Shown here: in pieces, positions 18,691-27,037 of the stretch
Numbering within the stretch: position 1 is the first letter of the stretch
Layout: every line of letters begins with the position of its first letter
Source of the DNA: Flagellimonas eckloniae
GTDB taxonomy: Bacteria; Bacteroidota; Bacteroidia; Flavobacteriales; Flavobacteriaceae
Direction of reading: 5' to 3'
Length of the DNA stretch: 64,000 nt
Assembly: GCF_001413955.1 (NCBI RefSeq)
Contig: NZ_LCTZ01000002.1
Location: 3,520,501 to 3,584,500 of the forward strand
The notes under the pieces: model-generated
What the model was told of the DNA's origin: nothing
Database searches by the model: none
What the model saw: only the letters and a program-made list of their open reading frames with translations
Made by a program: the position numbers and the translations under genes

Positions 18691-19581
18691 ATGATAAGGC
18701 TAATAACATTCTGTTTATTATTATCTCTTTCCTTTTATACTACACTTGCTAATGAGTTAGGTGTATCGCAAAAGGAAAAGAATGTGCTTATCGACCTTTT
18801 TAAAAGTACTAATGGTGAAAAATGGACCACGCCATGGGATTTAGAATCACCAGTACATACCTGGAAAGGCATTAAGGTAAAAGACAATCATGTAGTAGAG
18901 ATAAATCTTTTTAGAAACAATTTAGAAGGAACCTTGCCGGAAAGCTTGGGAAGGTTAAGACGCCTAACGCATTTAAACCTTGCCTTCAACAATATTACAG
19001 GAGTTTTACCCAAGGATATAGTTAAGTTGGAAAGCCTAAAGGTTCTTAGGTTGGAGATGAACAGAATTAAAGGGTCTCTGCCAACAGGTATTGGACATTT
19101 AAAGGAATTGCAGGTGTTCTCCATGTTCAATAATTTTTTGAGTGGATCAATTCCGCCAACTTTTGGAGAATTGGAGAACTTGATAGAGCTCAATCTTTCC
19201 AGTAACAACCTAAAAGGTATTATTCCCAATACTATTGGAAATTTATCAAAATTGGAAGCTTTGGGGCTTTTTGAGAATAATTTGGAAGGAAGCATTCCCC
19301 AAGAAATGGGCAAATTGGGACAACTTCGGGAATTAGTTCTGGCCAATAACCAGCTGGGTGGAGAAATCCCAACGGAATTTGGGCAATTGGCGAGCTTAAA
19401 AATACTTCAGATTCAAAATAATAGATTCAATTCATATAAAGGACTTCAAGAAATGAATACAAAACAATTTCTGGTCTTTGATACCGATGAAAAAACATTA
19501 AATCCAAAGTTCAATGATATACAATTACAACGCACACGAATGGCGGATACAAAATTTGAAGATGTTGACGAAAATGAGTAG
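18691..19581 (+). CDS. Exported leucine-rich-repeat protein (plant-type LxGxIP repeats)
   Basis: This is a 296-residue protein with signal peptide MIRLITFCLLLSLSFYTTLA. A short helical cap (ERK-like segment KEKNVLIDLFKSTNGEKWT) precedes about seven 24-residue leucine-rich repeats with the LxxNxLxGxIPxxxGxLxxLxxL pattern, e.g. NNFLSGSIPPTFGELENL, NNLKGIIPNTIGNLSKL and NQLGGEIPTEFGQLASL. The C-terminal ~45 residues are polar and non-repetitive. An in-frame TTG at 18676 exists, but ATG 18691 begins the signal peptide. It is probably a periplasmic or surface protein-binding protein; the partner is unknown. A terminator follows. Confidence 0.88.
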   Translation: MIRLITFCLLLSLSFYTTLANELGVSQKEKNVLIDLFKSTNGEKWTTPWDLESPVHTWKGIKVKDNHVVEINLFRNNLEGTLPESLGRLRRLTHLNLAFNNITGVLPKDIVKLESLKVLRLEMNRIKGSLPTGIGHLKELQVFSMFNNFLSGSIPPTFGELENLIELNLSSNNLKGIIPNTIGNLSKLEALGLFENNLEGSIPQEMGKLGQLRELVLANNQLGGEIPTEFGQLASLKILQIQNNRFNSYKGLQEMNTKQFLVFDTDEKTLNPKFNDIQLQRTRMADTKFEDVDENE

Positions 19582-19608
19582 TTAGTTATACTTTAGTTTG
19601 TTTGGTTT

Positions 19609-19637
19609 GGGGATGCAGGCGTGTATCCCCTTTTTTT
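19609..19637 (+). terminator. Rho-independent terminator after the LRR gene
   Basis: The stem GGGGATGCA / TGTATCCCC (one G-T wobble, loop GGCG) is followed by seven T. It lies 28 bp after the stop codon. Confidence 0.85.
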
Positions 19638-19704
19638 ATGGCATAAATTGACAGTCAACGTTTCAATTTATGAAATATTTAACCAAAAACGCGGTGCTAG
19701 AATA

Positions 19705-19712
19705 TAGTTTTG
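19705..19712 (+). promoter_or_regulatory. Putative -7 box (TAGTTTTG) of the RND efflux operon
   Basis: It matches TAnnTTTG and ends 19 nt before the adaptor ATG at 19732. No clear -33 element is seen. Confidence 0.4.
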
Positions 19713-19731
19713 CAAAGACTAATTCATTTAT

Positions 19732-20868
19732 ATGCGCAAGCTAATCATCTCCGCTGTCCTAGGTGGACTCATTATTTTAGCATCACTTTATTTTGCTGGA
19801 CTCATTGCAGGAAGTAAGAACAACCGCAGACCAAAACCACAGAAAGTTGTGAAGACGGTTTTTGTGGATACCGTAAATAACAGTACAATTCCCATTATAG
19901 TTCCGGCCAATGGAAATCTAAAGGCAAAAAGACGAGTTGAGCTGTTCTCTGAGGTACAAGGGGTTTTTCAATCAGGAAGTAAGCTTTTTAGGACTGGACA
20001 AGAATATAGTAAAGGTCAGACGTTAATTCGGATTGATGCCAATGAGTATTACGCCAGTGTACAATCTGCAAAAAGTGATTTGTACAATTTACTAACTTCA
20101 ATAATGCCAGATTTGAGGTTGGATTATCCAGAAATCTATCCTAAATGGCAAGAGTATTTGAATAATTTTGATTTAGATAAAGGCACACCTAGCTTGCCTA
20201 AGATGACTACGGAAAAGGAAAAATTCTTTATTTCCGGAAGAGGAATAATATCAAATTATTATAACCTGAAGAATTTAGAGCAACGCCTATCAAAATATAC
20301 CATATCTGCGCCTTTTAAAGGTGTTTTGACGGATGCTTTGGTTACAGAGGGAACTCTGGTCAGGTCAGGTCAAAAACTGGGAGAGTATATAAATACTGGA
20401 ATTTATGAATTAGAGGTTTCCGTGAGTAAGACCTATGGGGATTTTTTAAAAGTTGGAAAAAAAGTAGCGCTTGTTAATCTGGATAGGACCCAGAATTATG
20501 ATGGTGAAGTTGCACGTATAAATGGAAGCGTGGATCAGAATTCCCAAACAATTACAGTCTTTATTGAGGTAAGTGGGGAAAACTTGAAAGAAGGGCAATA
20601 TCTGGAGGCAAACTTAGAAGCTAAAGAAGAATCAAACGCTATTGAAATAGACCGATCTCTATTATTGGAGAATAACCAGATTTTTGTTGTTCGGGATTCT
20701 ATTTTAGATCTTATAGACGTCAACCCGATTTATTTCAGTGATAAAAAAGTTGTACTTAAAAATGTGCCGGATAAAGAGGTTATCGTTTCCAAAGCATTGA
20801 CAGGAGCTTATGCCGGAATGTTGGTAAAGGTTTTTAATTCCAACAAATCAAAAAAGGCAAAGTCATGA
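19732..20868 (+). CDS. RND efflux periplasmic adaptor (HlyD/AcrA-type membrane fusion protein)
   Basis: This is a 378-residue protein with an N-terminal membrane anchor (LIISAVLGGLIILASLYFAGLIAG). It has the usual adaptor order: beta-strand/lipoyl part (VELFSEVQGVFQSG, ~65), a short alpha hairpin (~105-180), second lipoyl half (YTISAPFKGVLTDALVTEGTLVRSGQKLGEY, ~197-225, diagnostic) and beta-barrel (GKKVALVNLDRTQNYDGEVARING). It bridges the RND pump and TolC. Its stop overlaps the pump ATG by 4 bp (ATGA), indicating translational coupling. The substrate is unknown. Confidence 0.9.
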   Translation: MRKLIISAVLGGLIILASLYFAGLIAGSKNNRRPKPQKVVKTVFVDTVNNSTIPIIVPANGNLKAKRRVELFSEVQGVFQSGSKLFRTGQEYSKGQTLIRIDANEYYASVQSAKSDLYNLLTSIMPDLRLDYPEIYPKWQEYLNNFDLDKGTPSLPKMTTEKEKFFISGRGIISNYYNLKNLEQRLSKYTISAPFKGVLTDALVTEGTLVRSGQKLGEYINTGIYELEVSVSKTYGDFLKVGKKVALVNLDRTQNYDGEVARINGSVDQNSQTITVFIEVSGENLKEGQYLEANLEAKEESNAIEIDRSLLLENNQIFVVRDSILDLIDVNPIYFSDKKVVLKNVPDKEVIVSKALTGAYAGMLVKVFNSNKSKKAKS

Positions 20869-23800
20869 AAAAGGTAATTGCCTATTTTATCAAATATCAT
20901 GTTGCGGTCAATGTTATCATTTTGGCGTTCTTTGCTTTTGGAATAGTTGGGGCATTATCTTTAAAATCTTCTTTTTTCCCCTTAGCAGAATCCAGAAATA
21001 TTGCAATTAGCATTACTTATCCGGGAGCATCCCCACAAGAAATTGAGGAGGGAATTGTTTTAAAAATCGAGGATAACCTCAAAGGGTTGCAAGGTGTGGA
21101 ACGTGTTACATCCACTTCCCAAGAAAATAGTGGCACCATCAATGTTGAGATTGAAAAGGGCAGGGATATAGATTTTATGCTGTTGGAGGTAAAAAACGCT
21201 GTTGACCGTGTACCTACTTTTCCTAGTGAAATGGAGCCTTTGGTGGTTTCAAAAATGGAAGCGGTTAGACCCACAATAAGTTTTGCAGTTAGTGGTGAAA
21301 ATATCCCTTTGGTATCTTTAAAACAGATTGGGCGTCAAATAGAAAATGATCTAAGGGCAATTGACGGAATTTCCCAAATTGAAATAGGAGGTTATCCAGA
21401 TGAGGAAATTGAAATTGCGGTTAACGAAAATAGTCTTTTGGCTTACAATATCTCTTTTGATGAAGTAGCCCAGGCGGTGTCCAACGCAAATATTTTGGTA
21501 ACTGGAGGGAACATCAAGACCAGCTCGGAGGAATATTTAATTCGGGCAAACAATAGATCATATTATGGAGATGAGCTTTCCAATATTATTGTCTGGGCAG
21601 AAACTTCCGGTCGATCTGTTCGATTGAAAGATGTGGCAAAAATTAGAGATCGCTTTTCCGAGACACCCAATGCCTCTTATTATAACGGAGATTTGTCGGT
21701 CAATATAACCGTTACAAGTACTAATACCGAAGATTTAATTGGTTCTGCGGATAAGATAAAAGAGTATATAGAGGAATTTAATCAGAAGTATACCAATGTC
21801 CAGCTAGAGGTGGTTCGGGATTTATCAAAAGTCTTGAATCAACGTACGGACCTTTTAGCTGAGAATGCTGTAATTGGGATGATTTTGGTGCTTCTTTTTC
21901 TTTCCCTGTTCTTGAATACAAGATTGGCCTTTTGGGTGGCCTTTGGATTGCCTGTTGCATTTTTGGGAATGTTCATTTTTGCCCCCATGTTCAATGTTAC
22001 CATTAATGTGCTGTCCCTTTTTGGGATGATTATCGTTATTGGAATTTTGGTTGATGATGGGATTGTGATTGCGGAGAATATTTACCAACACTATGAAAAA
22101 GGTAAGACTCCCGTAAGAGCAGCCATAGATGGAACCATGGAGGTGATTCCACCTATTCTTTCGGCAATTATAACTACCATATTGGCATTTTCAATTTTCT
22201 TCTTTTTAGATGGTGGTATTGGGGAATTCTTTAGTGAGGTTTCCGTTATTGTTATTTTAACCTTGGCAGTTTCTTTGGTGGAAGCTTTAATAATACTTCC
22301 GGCGCATTTAGCACATTCCAAGGCATTACAGCCACAAAAAGAAGGCCCTAAAAGTGGAATTGCAAAGGTATTTTCCAAGCTCCGTGTCATTAATAAAATG
22401 GGAGACCGTTCAATGGCATGGATGCGGGATAAATTATATAGCCCGGTTCTAAAGTTTGCCTTGGACTATAAATTCTTAATGTTTGCCTTTTTCTTTATGG
22501 CCTTGGTGTTGACATTTGGTTCTATCGGGGGAGGAATTATCAGAACAGCCTTCTTTCCAAGAATTGCAAGTGATAGAATTGAGGTGGAATTGACCATGCC
22601 CAATGGAACCAATGAAAAGGTAACCGATTCCATCATTGAGATGATTCAGGATAAGGCGCATATTGTAAACAAAGAACTTACGGAAGAGTATTTGGCAGGT
22701 ACGGATAAGATGTTGTTTGAAAATATGCTAAAAAACGTTGGGCCGGGATCTTCCTCAGCGACCTTGGTCATCAACTTGTTGCCCGGTGAAGAACGTCCAG
22801 ATGAAGTTGTATCCGATTTGATTACGGCTAGATTACGAGAATTGGTAGGCCCGGTCATCGGGGTAGAAAGTTTAATCTATGGAGGAGGAGGTAACTTTGG
22901 TGGTGACCCAGTCTCCGTATCACTCTTGGGAAATAACATTGAAGAGCTTAAAGCAGCAAAGACAGAATTAAAAACTGCAATGCTTAATAATGCATTGTTG
23001 AAAGATGTAGCGGACAATGATCCGGCAGGAATTAAGGAAATACGTTTACAACTCAAAGAAAATGCATACTTGTTGGGATTGGACCTTAGAACCGTAATGG
23101 ATCAGGTGCGTGCAGGATTTTTTGGCTCTCAGGCTCAACGTTTTCAACGGGGGCAAGATGAAATTCGTGTTTGGGTTCGGTACGATAGAGAAAACAGGTC
23201 CTCTATAATGGATTTGGATGAAATGCGCATATTGGCACCAAATGGAGAAAGAATCCCTCTCAAGGAAATTGCGGACTATTCCATAGAACGAGGTGATGTG
23301 GCAATAAACCATCTGGATGGTCGACGGGAAATTCAAGTGTCGTCAGATTTAAAGGATTCCAAAACTACAAGTGGGACTGATGCCATGCTTTGGATACAGA
23401 ATGAGGTCATGCCCGATATTTTATCCAAATATCCATCTATTACTCCTTCATATGAAGGACAAAACAGGGAATTTGTAAAATTTCGTAAGTCTTTGCGGTT
23501 TGCAGGTTTAACAGTTTTGGCACTCATTTTTATTACCATCGCCTTTACATTTAGGAGTTTTAGTCAGCCCCTATTGCTGATACTACTGGTGCCTTTTAGC
23601 CTTACTGCAGTGGCTTGGGGACACGTAATACATGGTTTTCCCATCAATATTCTTTCACTGTTGGGCATTATCGCATTGATTGGAATTATGGTAAATGATG
23701 GTCTCGTGCTTATAGGAAAATTCAATAGTAATCTTAGAAACGGGTTAAAATTCAATGAGGCCCTCTATGAAGCTGGGCGTTCACGTTTTAGAGCTATATT

Positions 23801-24152
23801 CCTGACATCGGTAACTACCATAGCCGGTCTAGCACCTTTATTATTGGAAAAAAGTAGACAAGCACAGTTTTTAAAACCTATGGCTATTGCCATAGCATAT
23901 GGAATAGGTTTTGCAACAGTACTAACACTTTTATTGTTGCCCATTTTCCTTTCCTTTGGAAACCAGGTAAAAGTTTCGGCAAAACGCTTATGGATAGGTG
24001 AAAAAATATCAAAAGAAGAAGTGGAAAGGGCTATAAAAGAGCAAAAAGATGAGCAATATATGTTAGAAGAAGGAAAACATAGCCTAAATGGTAATGCGAA
24101 CCACAATGAGTCAAGGGAAAACACTTCAAAAGTTTTAGAAGGAACAACATAA
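20865..24152 (+). CDS. RND-superfamily efflux pump, HAE family
   Basis: This 1095-residue inner-membrane proton antiporter has 12 expected membrane helices. It starts MKKVIAYFIKYHVAVNVI and shows the RND repeats: LKSSFFPLAESRNIAISITYPGASPQEIEEG (~25-55), the TM4 acidic pair in ILVDDGIVIAENIYQHYE (~388-405), TM10 region GIMVNDGLVLIGKFN (~940) and FRAIFLTSVTTIAGLAPLL (~970). The ~60-residue polar C-terminal tail is slightly longer than usual. It is the middle gene of an adaptor-pump-TolC operon, and its stop overlaps the tolC-like start by 1 bp. The cargo (drug, dye or lipid) cannot be determined. Confidence 0.93.
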   Translation: MKKVIAYFIKYHVAVNVIILAFFAFGIVGALSLKSSFFPLAESRNIAISITYPGASPQEIEEGIVLKIEDNLKGLQGVERVTSTSQENSGTINVEIEKGRDIDFMLLEVKNAVDRVPTFPSEMEPLVVSKMEAVRPTISFAVSGENIPLVSLKQIGRQIENDLRAIDGISQIEIGGYPDEEIEIAVNENSLLAYNISFDEVAQAVSNANILVTGGNIKTSSEEYLIRANNRSYYGDELSNIIVWAETSGRSVRLKDVAKIRDRFSETPNASYYNGDLSVNITVTSTNTEDLIGSADKIKEYIEEFNQKYTNVQLEVVRDLSKVLNQRTDLLAENAVIGMILVLLFLSLFLNTRLAFWVAFGLPVAFLGMFIFAPMFNVTINVLSLFGMIIVIGILVDDGIVIAENIYQHYEKGKTPVRAAIDGTMEVIPPILSAIITTILAFSIFFFLDGGIGEFFSEVSVIVILTLAVSLVEALIILPAHLAHSKALQPQKEGPKSGIAKVFSKLRVINKMGDRSMAWMRDKLYSPVLKFALDYKFLMFAFFFMALVLTFGSIGGGIIRTAFFPRIASDRIEVELTMPNGTNEKVTDSIIEMIQDKAHIVNKELTEEYLAGTDKMLFENMLKNVGPGSSSATLVINLLPGEERPDEVVSDLITARLRELVGPVIGVESLIYGGGGNFGGDPVSVSLLGNNIEELKAAKTELKTAMLNNALLKDVADNDPAGIKEIRLQLKENAYLLGLDLRTVMDQVRAGFFGSQAQRFQRGQDEIRVWVRYDRENRSSIMDLDEMRILAPNGERIPLKEIADYSIERGDVAINHLDGRREIQVSSDLKDSKTTSGTDAMLWIQNEVMPDILSKYPSITPSYEGQNREFVKFRKSLRFAGLTVLALIFITIAFTFRSFSQPLLLILLVPFSLTAVAWGHVIHGFPINILSLLGIIALIGIMVNDGLVLIGKFNSNLRNGLKFNEALYEAGRSRFRAIFLTSVTTIAGLAPLLLEKSRQAQFLKPMAIAIAYGIGFATVLTLLLLPIFLSFGNQVKVSAKRLWIGEKISKEEVERAIKEQKDEQYMLEEGKHSLNGNANHNESRENTSKVLEGTT

Positions 24153-25477
24153 TGAGAAGCATACTTTTTACACTACCTTTTTTTGTATTGATTTTTAGTA
24201 ATTCTATAGAAGCCCAGGAAAAAATCCTTTCCAAGGAAGAAGCTATAGATTTGGTTCTGGAAAATAACTTAGGAATCCAAGTAGCAAGAAACACAAAAAG
24301 GATTGATGATAACAATGCAAGTATTTTAAACTCTGGATACCTTCCTACTGTTTCGGCCAATGGGGGAGGAAGTATAGACGTGCAAAATACAGAAGGAGAA
24401 TTAGCCAGTGGGGAAACACGCAGGGCAGACGGTGCCGAAACCAGACGTTACAACGCCTCTATAGATGTAAACTATACGTTGTTTGATGGATTGAATAGAT
24501 ATTATACTTACAAAAGCTTTAAAGAACGCTCACAACAATCAGAACTTGAGGTAAGACAAACCATAGAAACCACAATTTTACAACTTTTTACGGTGTATTA
24601 TGAGGTTGCAAGGTTGACTGAGAACACCAAAAACTTGGAAGAAGCACTCCAAATTTCGAAAGATAGATTAACACGGGCCCAGTATCAATTTGAATATGGC
24701 CAAAATACAGGGTTGGATGTGTTAAATGCCGAGGTCGACATAAATACGGACAGTATCAACCTGTTAAATTCCAGACAACAATTGCGAAACACAATGCGAG
24801 ATTTAAACCTTGTGATGAACCAAGGACTTGATACGCAGTTTATTGCGGATACCACAGTGGTTTTTGTTCCTGGACTTCAAATGGAAAACATGCATAATGA
24901 GGCCAAGACAAACAATATTCAATTACAATTGGCAGAAAAGGACATAAGCATAAGCAGATATAATCAAAAAGCGACAAAAAGTGTTTTTTTACCTACTATT
25001 GGCTTAACAGGTACATACGGATGGAATGAATCCAACAACAATAGTCCTTTGGCTTTCCTATTACAAAATACATCTACGGGTTATACGGGTACAGTCAATC
25101 TCACTTGGAACCTCTTTGATGGAGGAAGTGGAATAACCAATATCAAGAATGTTAAAATTGGATATGAGAACCAAGAACTTATCAAGAAACAGATAGAATT
25201 AGAAGTAGAGCGTGATATTAGAAATGCATGGGATAGTTATACCAATGCACTCTATGTTCTTGAGGTTCAAGAAAAGAATTTACAGACTAATCAGAATAAT
25301 TTTAAACGTACTGACGAACGATACAAATTGGGACAGATAACTTCTATTGAGTTTAGACAGGCACAATTGAATTTATTGAATGCAGAACTGGCGCAAAGCC
25401 AAGCAAAGTATAGCGCAAAGTTAGCAGAACTTCAAATGCTACAGATAAGCGGACAACTATTGAACGTGGATTTTTAA
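24152..25477 (+). CDS. TolC-family outer-membrane efflux protein
   Basis: This 441-residue protein has signal peptide MRSILFTLPFFVLIFSNSIEA. It contains two outer-membrane-efflux-protein repeats, each beginning with a helix such as EEAIDLVLENNLGIQVARN (~30-48) and NNIQLQLAEKDISISRYNQKA (~245-265). The beta-strand motif NVNYTLFDGLNRY-like appears at ~105-115 (DVNYTLFDG) and again at ~320 (NLTWNLFDGGSG). It forms the outer-membrane channel for the upstream RND pump and adaptor, with which it overlaps by 1 bp. Confidence 0.92.
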   Translation: MRSILFTLPFFVLIFSNSIEAQEKILSKEEAIDLVLENNLGIQVARNTKRIDDNNASILNSGYLPTVSANGGGSIDVQNTEGELASGETRRADGAETRRYNASIDVNYTLFDGLNRYYTYKSFKERSQQSELEVRQTIETTILQLFTVYYEVARLTENTKNLEEALQISKDRLTRAQYQFEYGQNTGLDVLNAEVDINTDSINLLNSRQQLRNTMRDLNLVMNQGLDTQFIADTTVVFVPGLQMENMHNEAKTNNIQLQLAEKDISISRYNQKATKSVFLPTIGLTGTYGWNESNNNSPLAFLLQNTSTGYTGTVNLTWNLFDGGSGITNIKNVKIGYENQELIKKQIELEVERDIRNAWDSYTNALYVLEVQEKNLQTNQNNFKRTDERYKLGQITSIEFRQAQLNLLNAELAQSQAKYSAKLAELQMLQISGQLLNVDF

Positions 25478-25488
25478 TCCTGTCATAA

Positions 25489-25671
25489 ATGTTCGAACAC
25501 TTTTTTCAATGCCCGTACTGTTGGGAAGAGATTTCTTTTCTTTTGGATACTTCGGTATCAAATCAAACCTATGTAGAAGATTGTGAGGTATGTTGTAATC
25601 CCATTGAGGCAGTTTCAAAGTTTGAAAATCAAGAGTTATTACATTTTGAAGCTAGGGAATTGGGACAATAA
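25489..25671 (+). CDS. CPXCG-motif cysteine-rich small protein
   Basis: This 60-residue protein has paired CxxC motifs (FQCPYCWEEI, EDCEVCCNPIE), a small zinc ribbon typical of the CPXCG family. It starts 11 bp after the tolC-like gene on the same strand, so it may ride on that operon. No role is known for the family. Confidence 0.85.
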   Translation: MFEHFFQCPYCWEEISFLLDTSVSNQTYVEDCEVCCNPIEAVSKFENQELLHFEARELGQ

Positions 25672-26235
25672 AAAAGCGATATCCAATACCTCAAATTCTA
25701 TCATAATGTATATCCATCAATTCTAATGAAATAGACTAAACTTTACTAGCTCAAAACCTGGGTTAAATAGTATAATTGAAAGCGTTGATTTTTTTAAAGA
25801 AATTTGTGACCTTATCAATTTGATGGTGTCTGATTAGATGAGATAAAGAAGAGTTAAATCCAAGAATTGACACTTTATCCTTAAATGAAAATCAGCACAC
25901 CCATCGTAACCGGAAACGTTAAGAATTCATTTCCCCGGGATCGTACCTCGGTGGGTGGCTTGTTTAACATTTGTGAGTTGCTGACCAATAACTTCCCTTA
26001 GATAACCCGAAAAATGGAATGGTATCGTTTCCATAGATTATCACATGATTTTCCAAACGGATACTTTGCCCCAAATAGGAAAGGATAAAAGGAAGTTAAA
26101 TCTTTTTCGAAACCGATTCAATTATCCTTAATTTAAAAGCTCAATCGAAAGTTTTAAAAAACGATACATAGCACAGATTTAGATAATGTATATTAGAAAA
26201 ATTCTAAAAAACTGAAATACAAGATGTAAATTAGT

Positions 26236-26322
26236 GTGACTGGGAGTAAAATAGTGCATGTCTTTGAGGTTAAAGGTTGGACCACCATGATATATCTTGG
26301 GTTCTGTTTTGATTTTTTTAGG
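26236..26322 (-). pseudogene. Remnant of a tyrosine-type integrase N-terminus (older element)
   Basis: Read on the minus strand, one frame gives KTEPKIYHGGPTFNLKDMHYF. This matches EPRIYHGGPNFDLSKRWYVYY of the integrase remnant at 38091-38273. Both copies lie downstream of a tRNA-fMet 3' end and a hairpin, in the same orientation. The frame has no further recognisable integrase sequence, so only about 25 codons survive. The likely origin is a previous island that used the same attachment site. Confidence 0.65.
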
Positions 26323-26346
26323 ATTTCAATTACTCCTAAAAATAGC

Positions 26347-26373
26347 GAAACCCCCAGTGTTTCTGAGGGTTTC
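26347..26373 (-). terminator. Hairpin downstream of the duplicated tRNA-fMet fragment
   Basis: Arms GAAACCC (26347-26353) and GGGTTTC (26367-26373) flank a 13-nt loop. On the minus strand the hairpin follows the tRNA 3' fragment and is trailed by a short T-rich stretch (GCTATTTTTAGG). It probably once terminated tRNA-fMet transcription. Confidence 0.55.
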
Positions 26374-26375
26374 TT

Positions 26376-26427
26376 AGTAGCGGGAACTGGACTCGAACCA
26401 GTGACCTTCGGGTTATGAGCCCGACGA
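26376..26427 (-). repeat. att site: 52-bp direct repeat of the tRNA-fMet 3' part (distal end of island)
   Basis: The 52 bases are identical to 38374-38425, covering the anticodon arm, T arm and 3' acceptor strand of the initiator tRNA, plus 2 bp beyond it. The 5' half of the tRNA is absent here. The copies are 11,998 bp apart in the same orientation, as expected for an element integrated into a tRNA 3' end. This copy marks the distal end of the island. Confidence 0.93.
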
Positions 26428-26605
26428 TGCGATTAAAATTTTACATAATAATTTAAAAATCAGTTACTTATGATGTAATGATGAATTATTCTATAAACCC
26501 GAAGGTAATTTAAGAGACTGCTTCCTGACTTATTATTTCAACTGACTCCTTATTTCTTGAGTAATAGAATACCTTTGTAAAGGGTTAAAAAGATGAAATT
26601 TACAG

Positions 26606-26914
26606 ATGGAATCGGAATTTGACATACATAGGATTATAACATCAGGTATTCAAAACGAACTAGATCTTCAAAGAGCCTTAATCGCGAGTAGGCTGTTACG
26701 AATAATGGCAAAAGAAAATTCCAAGCTACGAATGGTTAGAACAAAGCTGAGGGACTTGATCATTGCCTACGAGTATAAAAATTGGTCTCGAAACTCCAAT
26801 ATAACCCAGAAGCAAATAGAAGAAAGCGATTTGGCAGAATCAATGGCCGAAAAAGAAATTCCGTTGATTCGTCAATCTCTGATCAAGAATTTCAACATTT
26901 CTCCAAATATTTGA
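26606..26914 (+). CDS. Hypothetical helical, charged 102-residue protein
   Basis: It begins MESEFDIHRIITSGIQNELD and is predicted to be mainly helical and charged, with no signal peptide or membrane segment. Segments like LIASRLLRIMAKENSKLR and LRDLIIAYEYKNWS suggest a small regulator or antitoxin-type protein, but I do not recognise the family. It is the first gene inside the island. The overlapping frame at 26782-26985 is judged a shadow. Confidence 0.5.
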   Translation: MESEFDIHRIITSGIQNELDLQRALIASRLLRIMAKENSKLRMVRTKLRDLIIAYEYKNWSRNSNITQKQIEESDLAESMAEKEIPLIRQSLIKNFNISPNI

Positions 26915-27037
26915 AAAAGAGGCAAGTAATTTTTTCTATAGATGATTTCAGTTGTCAATTGAACAATGATGCTTCCCACTTATAAGAAGGGACTTGTTAA
27001 ACTCCAATTATGTGCATCGGTCATACAACTGTAATGA

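Larger units (their letters stand above)
25672..26375. other. Gene-poor degraded stretch left of the duplicated tRNA fragment
   Basis: No full-length gene is visible. A 38-codon open frame (25885-26001, plus strand, starting MKISTPIVTGNVK) has no recognisable relatives. The right part holds an integrase remnant (26236-26322) and a hairpin (26347-26373). The stretch looks like debris of an older element inserted at the same tRNA site. Confidence 0.55.

Noticed and set aside
25885..26001. 38-codon frame in the degraded region
   Set aside because: It is too short, with no recognisable relatives; it is mentioned only in the region description.
26236..26418. 60-codon plus-strand frame over the integrase remnant and tRNA fragment
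   Set aside because: Its end is simply the antisense reading of tRNA-fMet (ending GTGLEPVTFGL), a well-known spurious annotation.
26782..26985. 67-codon frame overlapping the hypothetical gene at 26606-26914
   Set aside because: It is out of frame with the better ORF and is rich in basic residues with no domain pattern, so it is a shadow.
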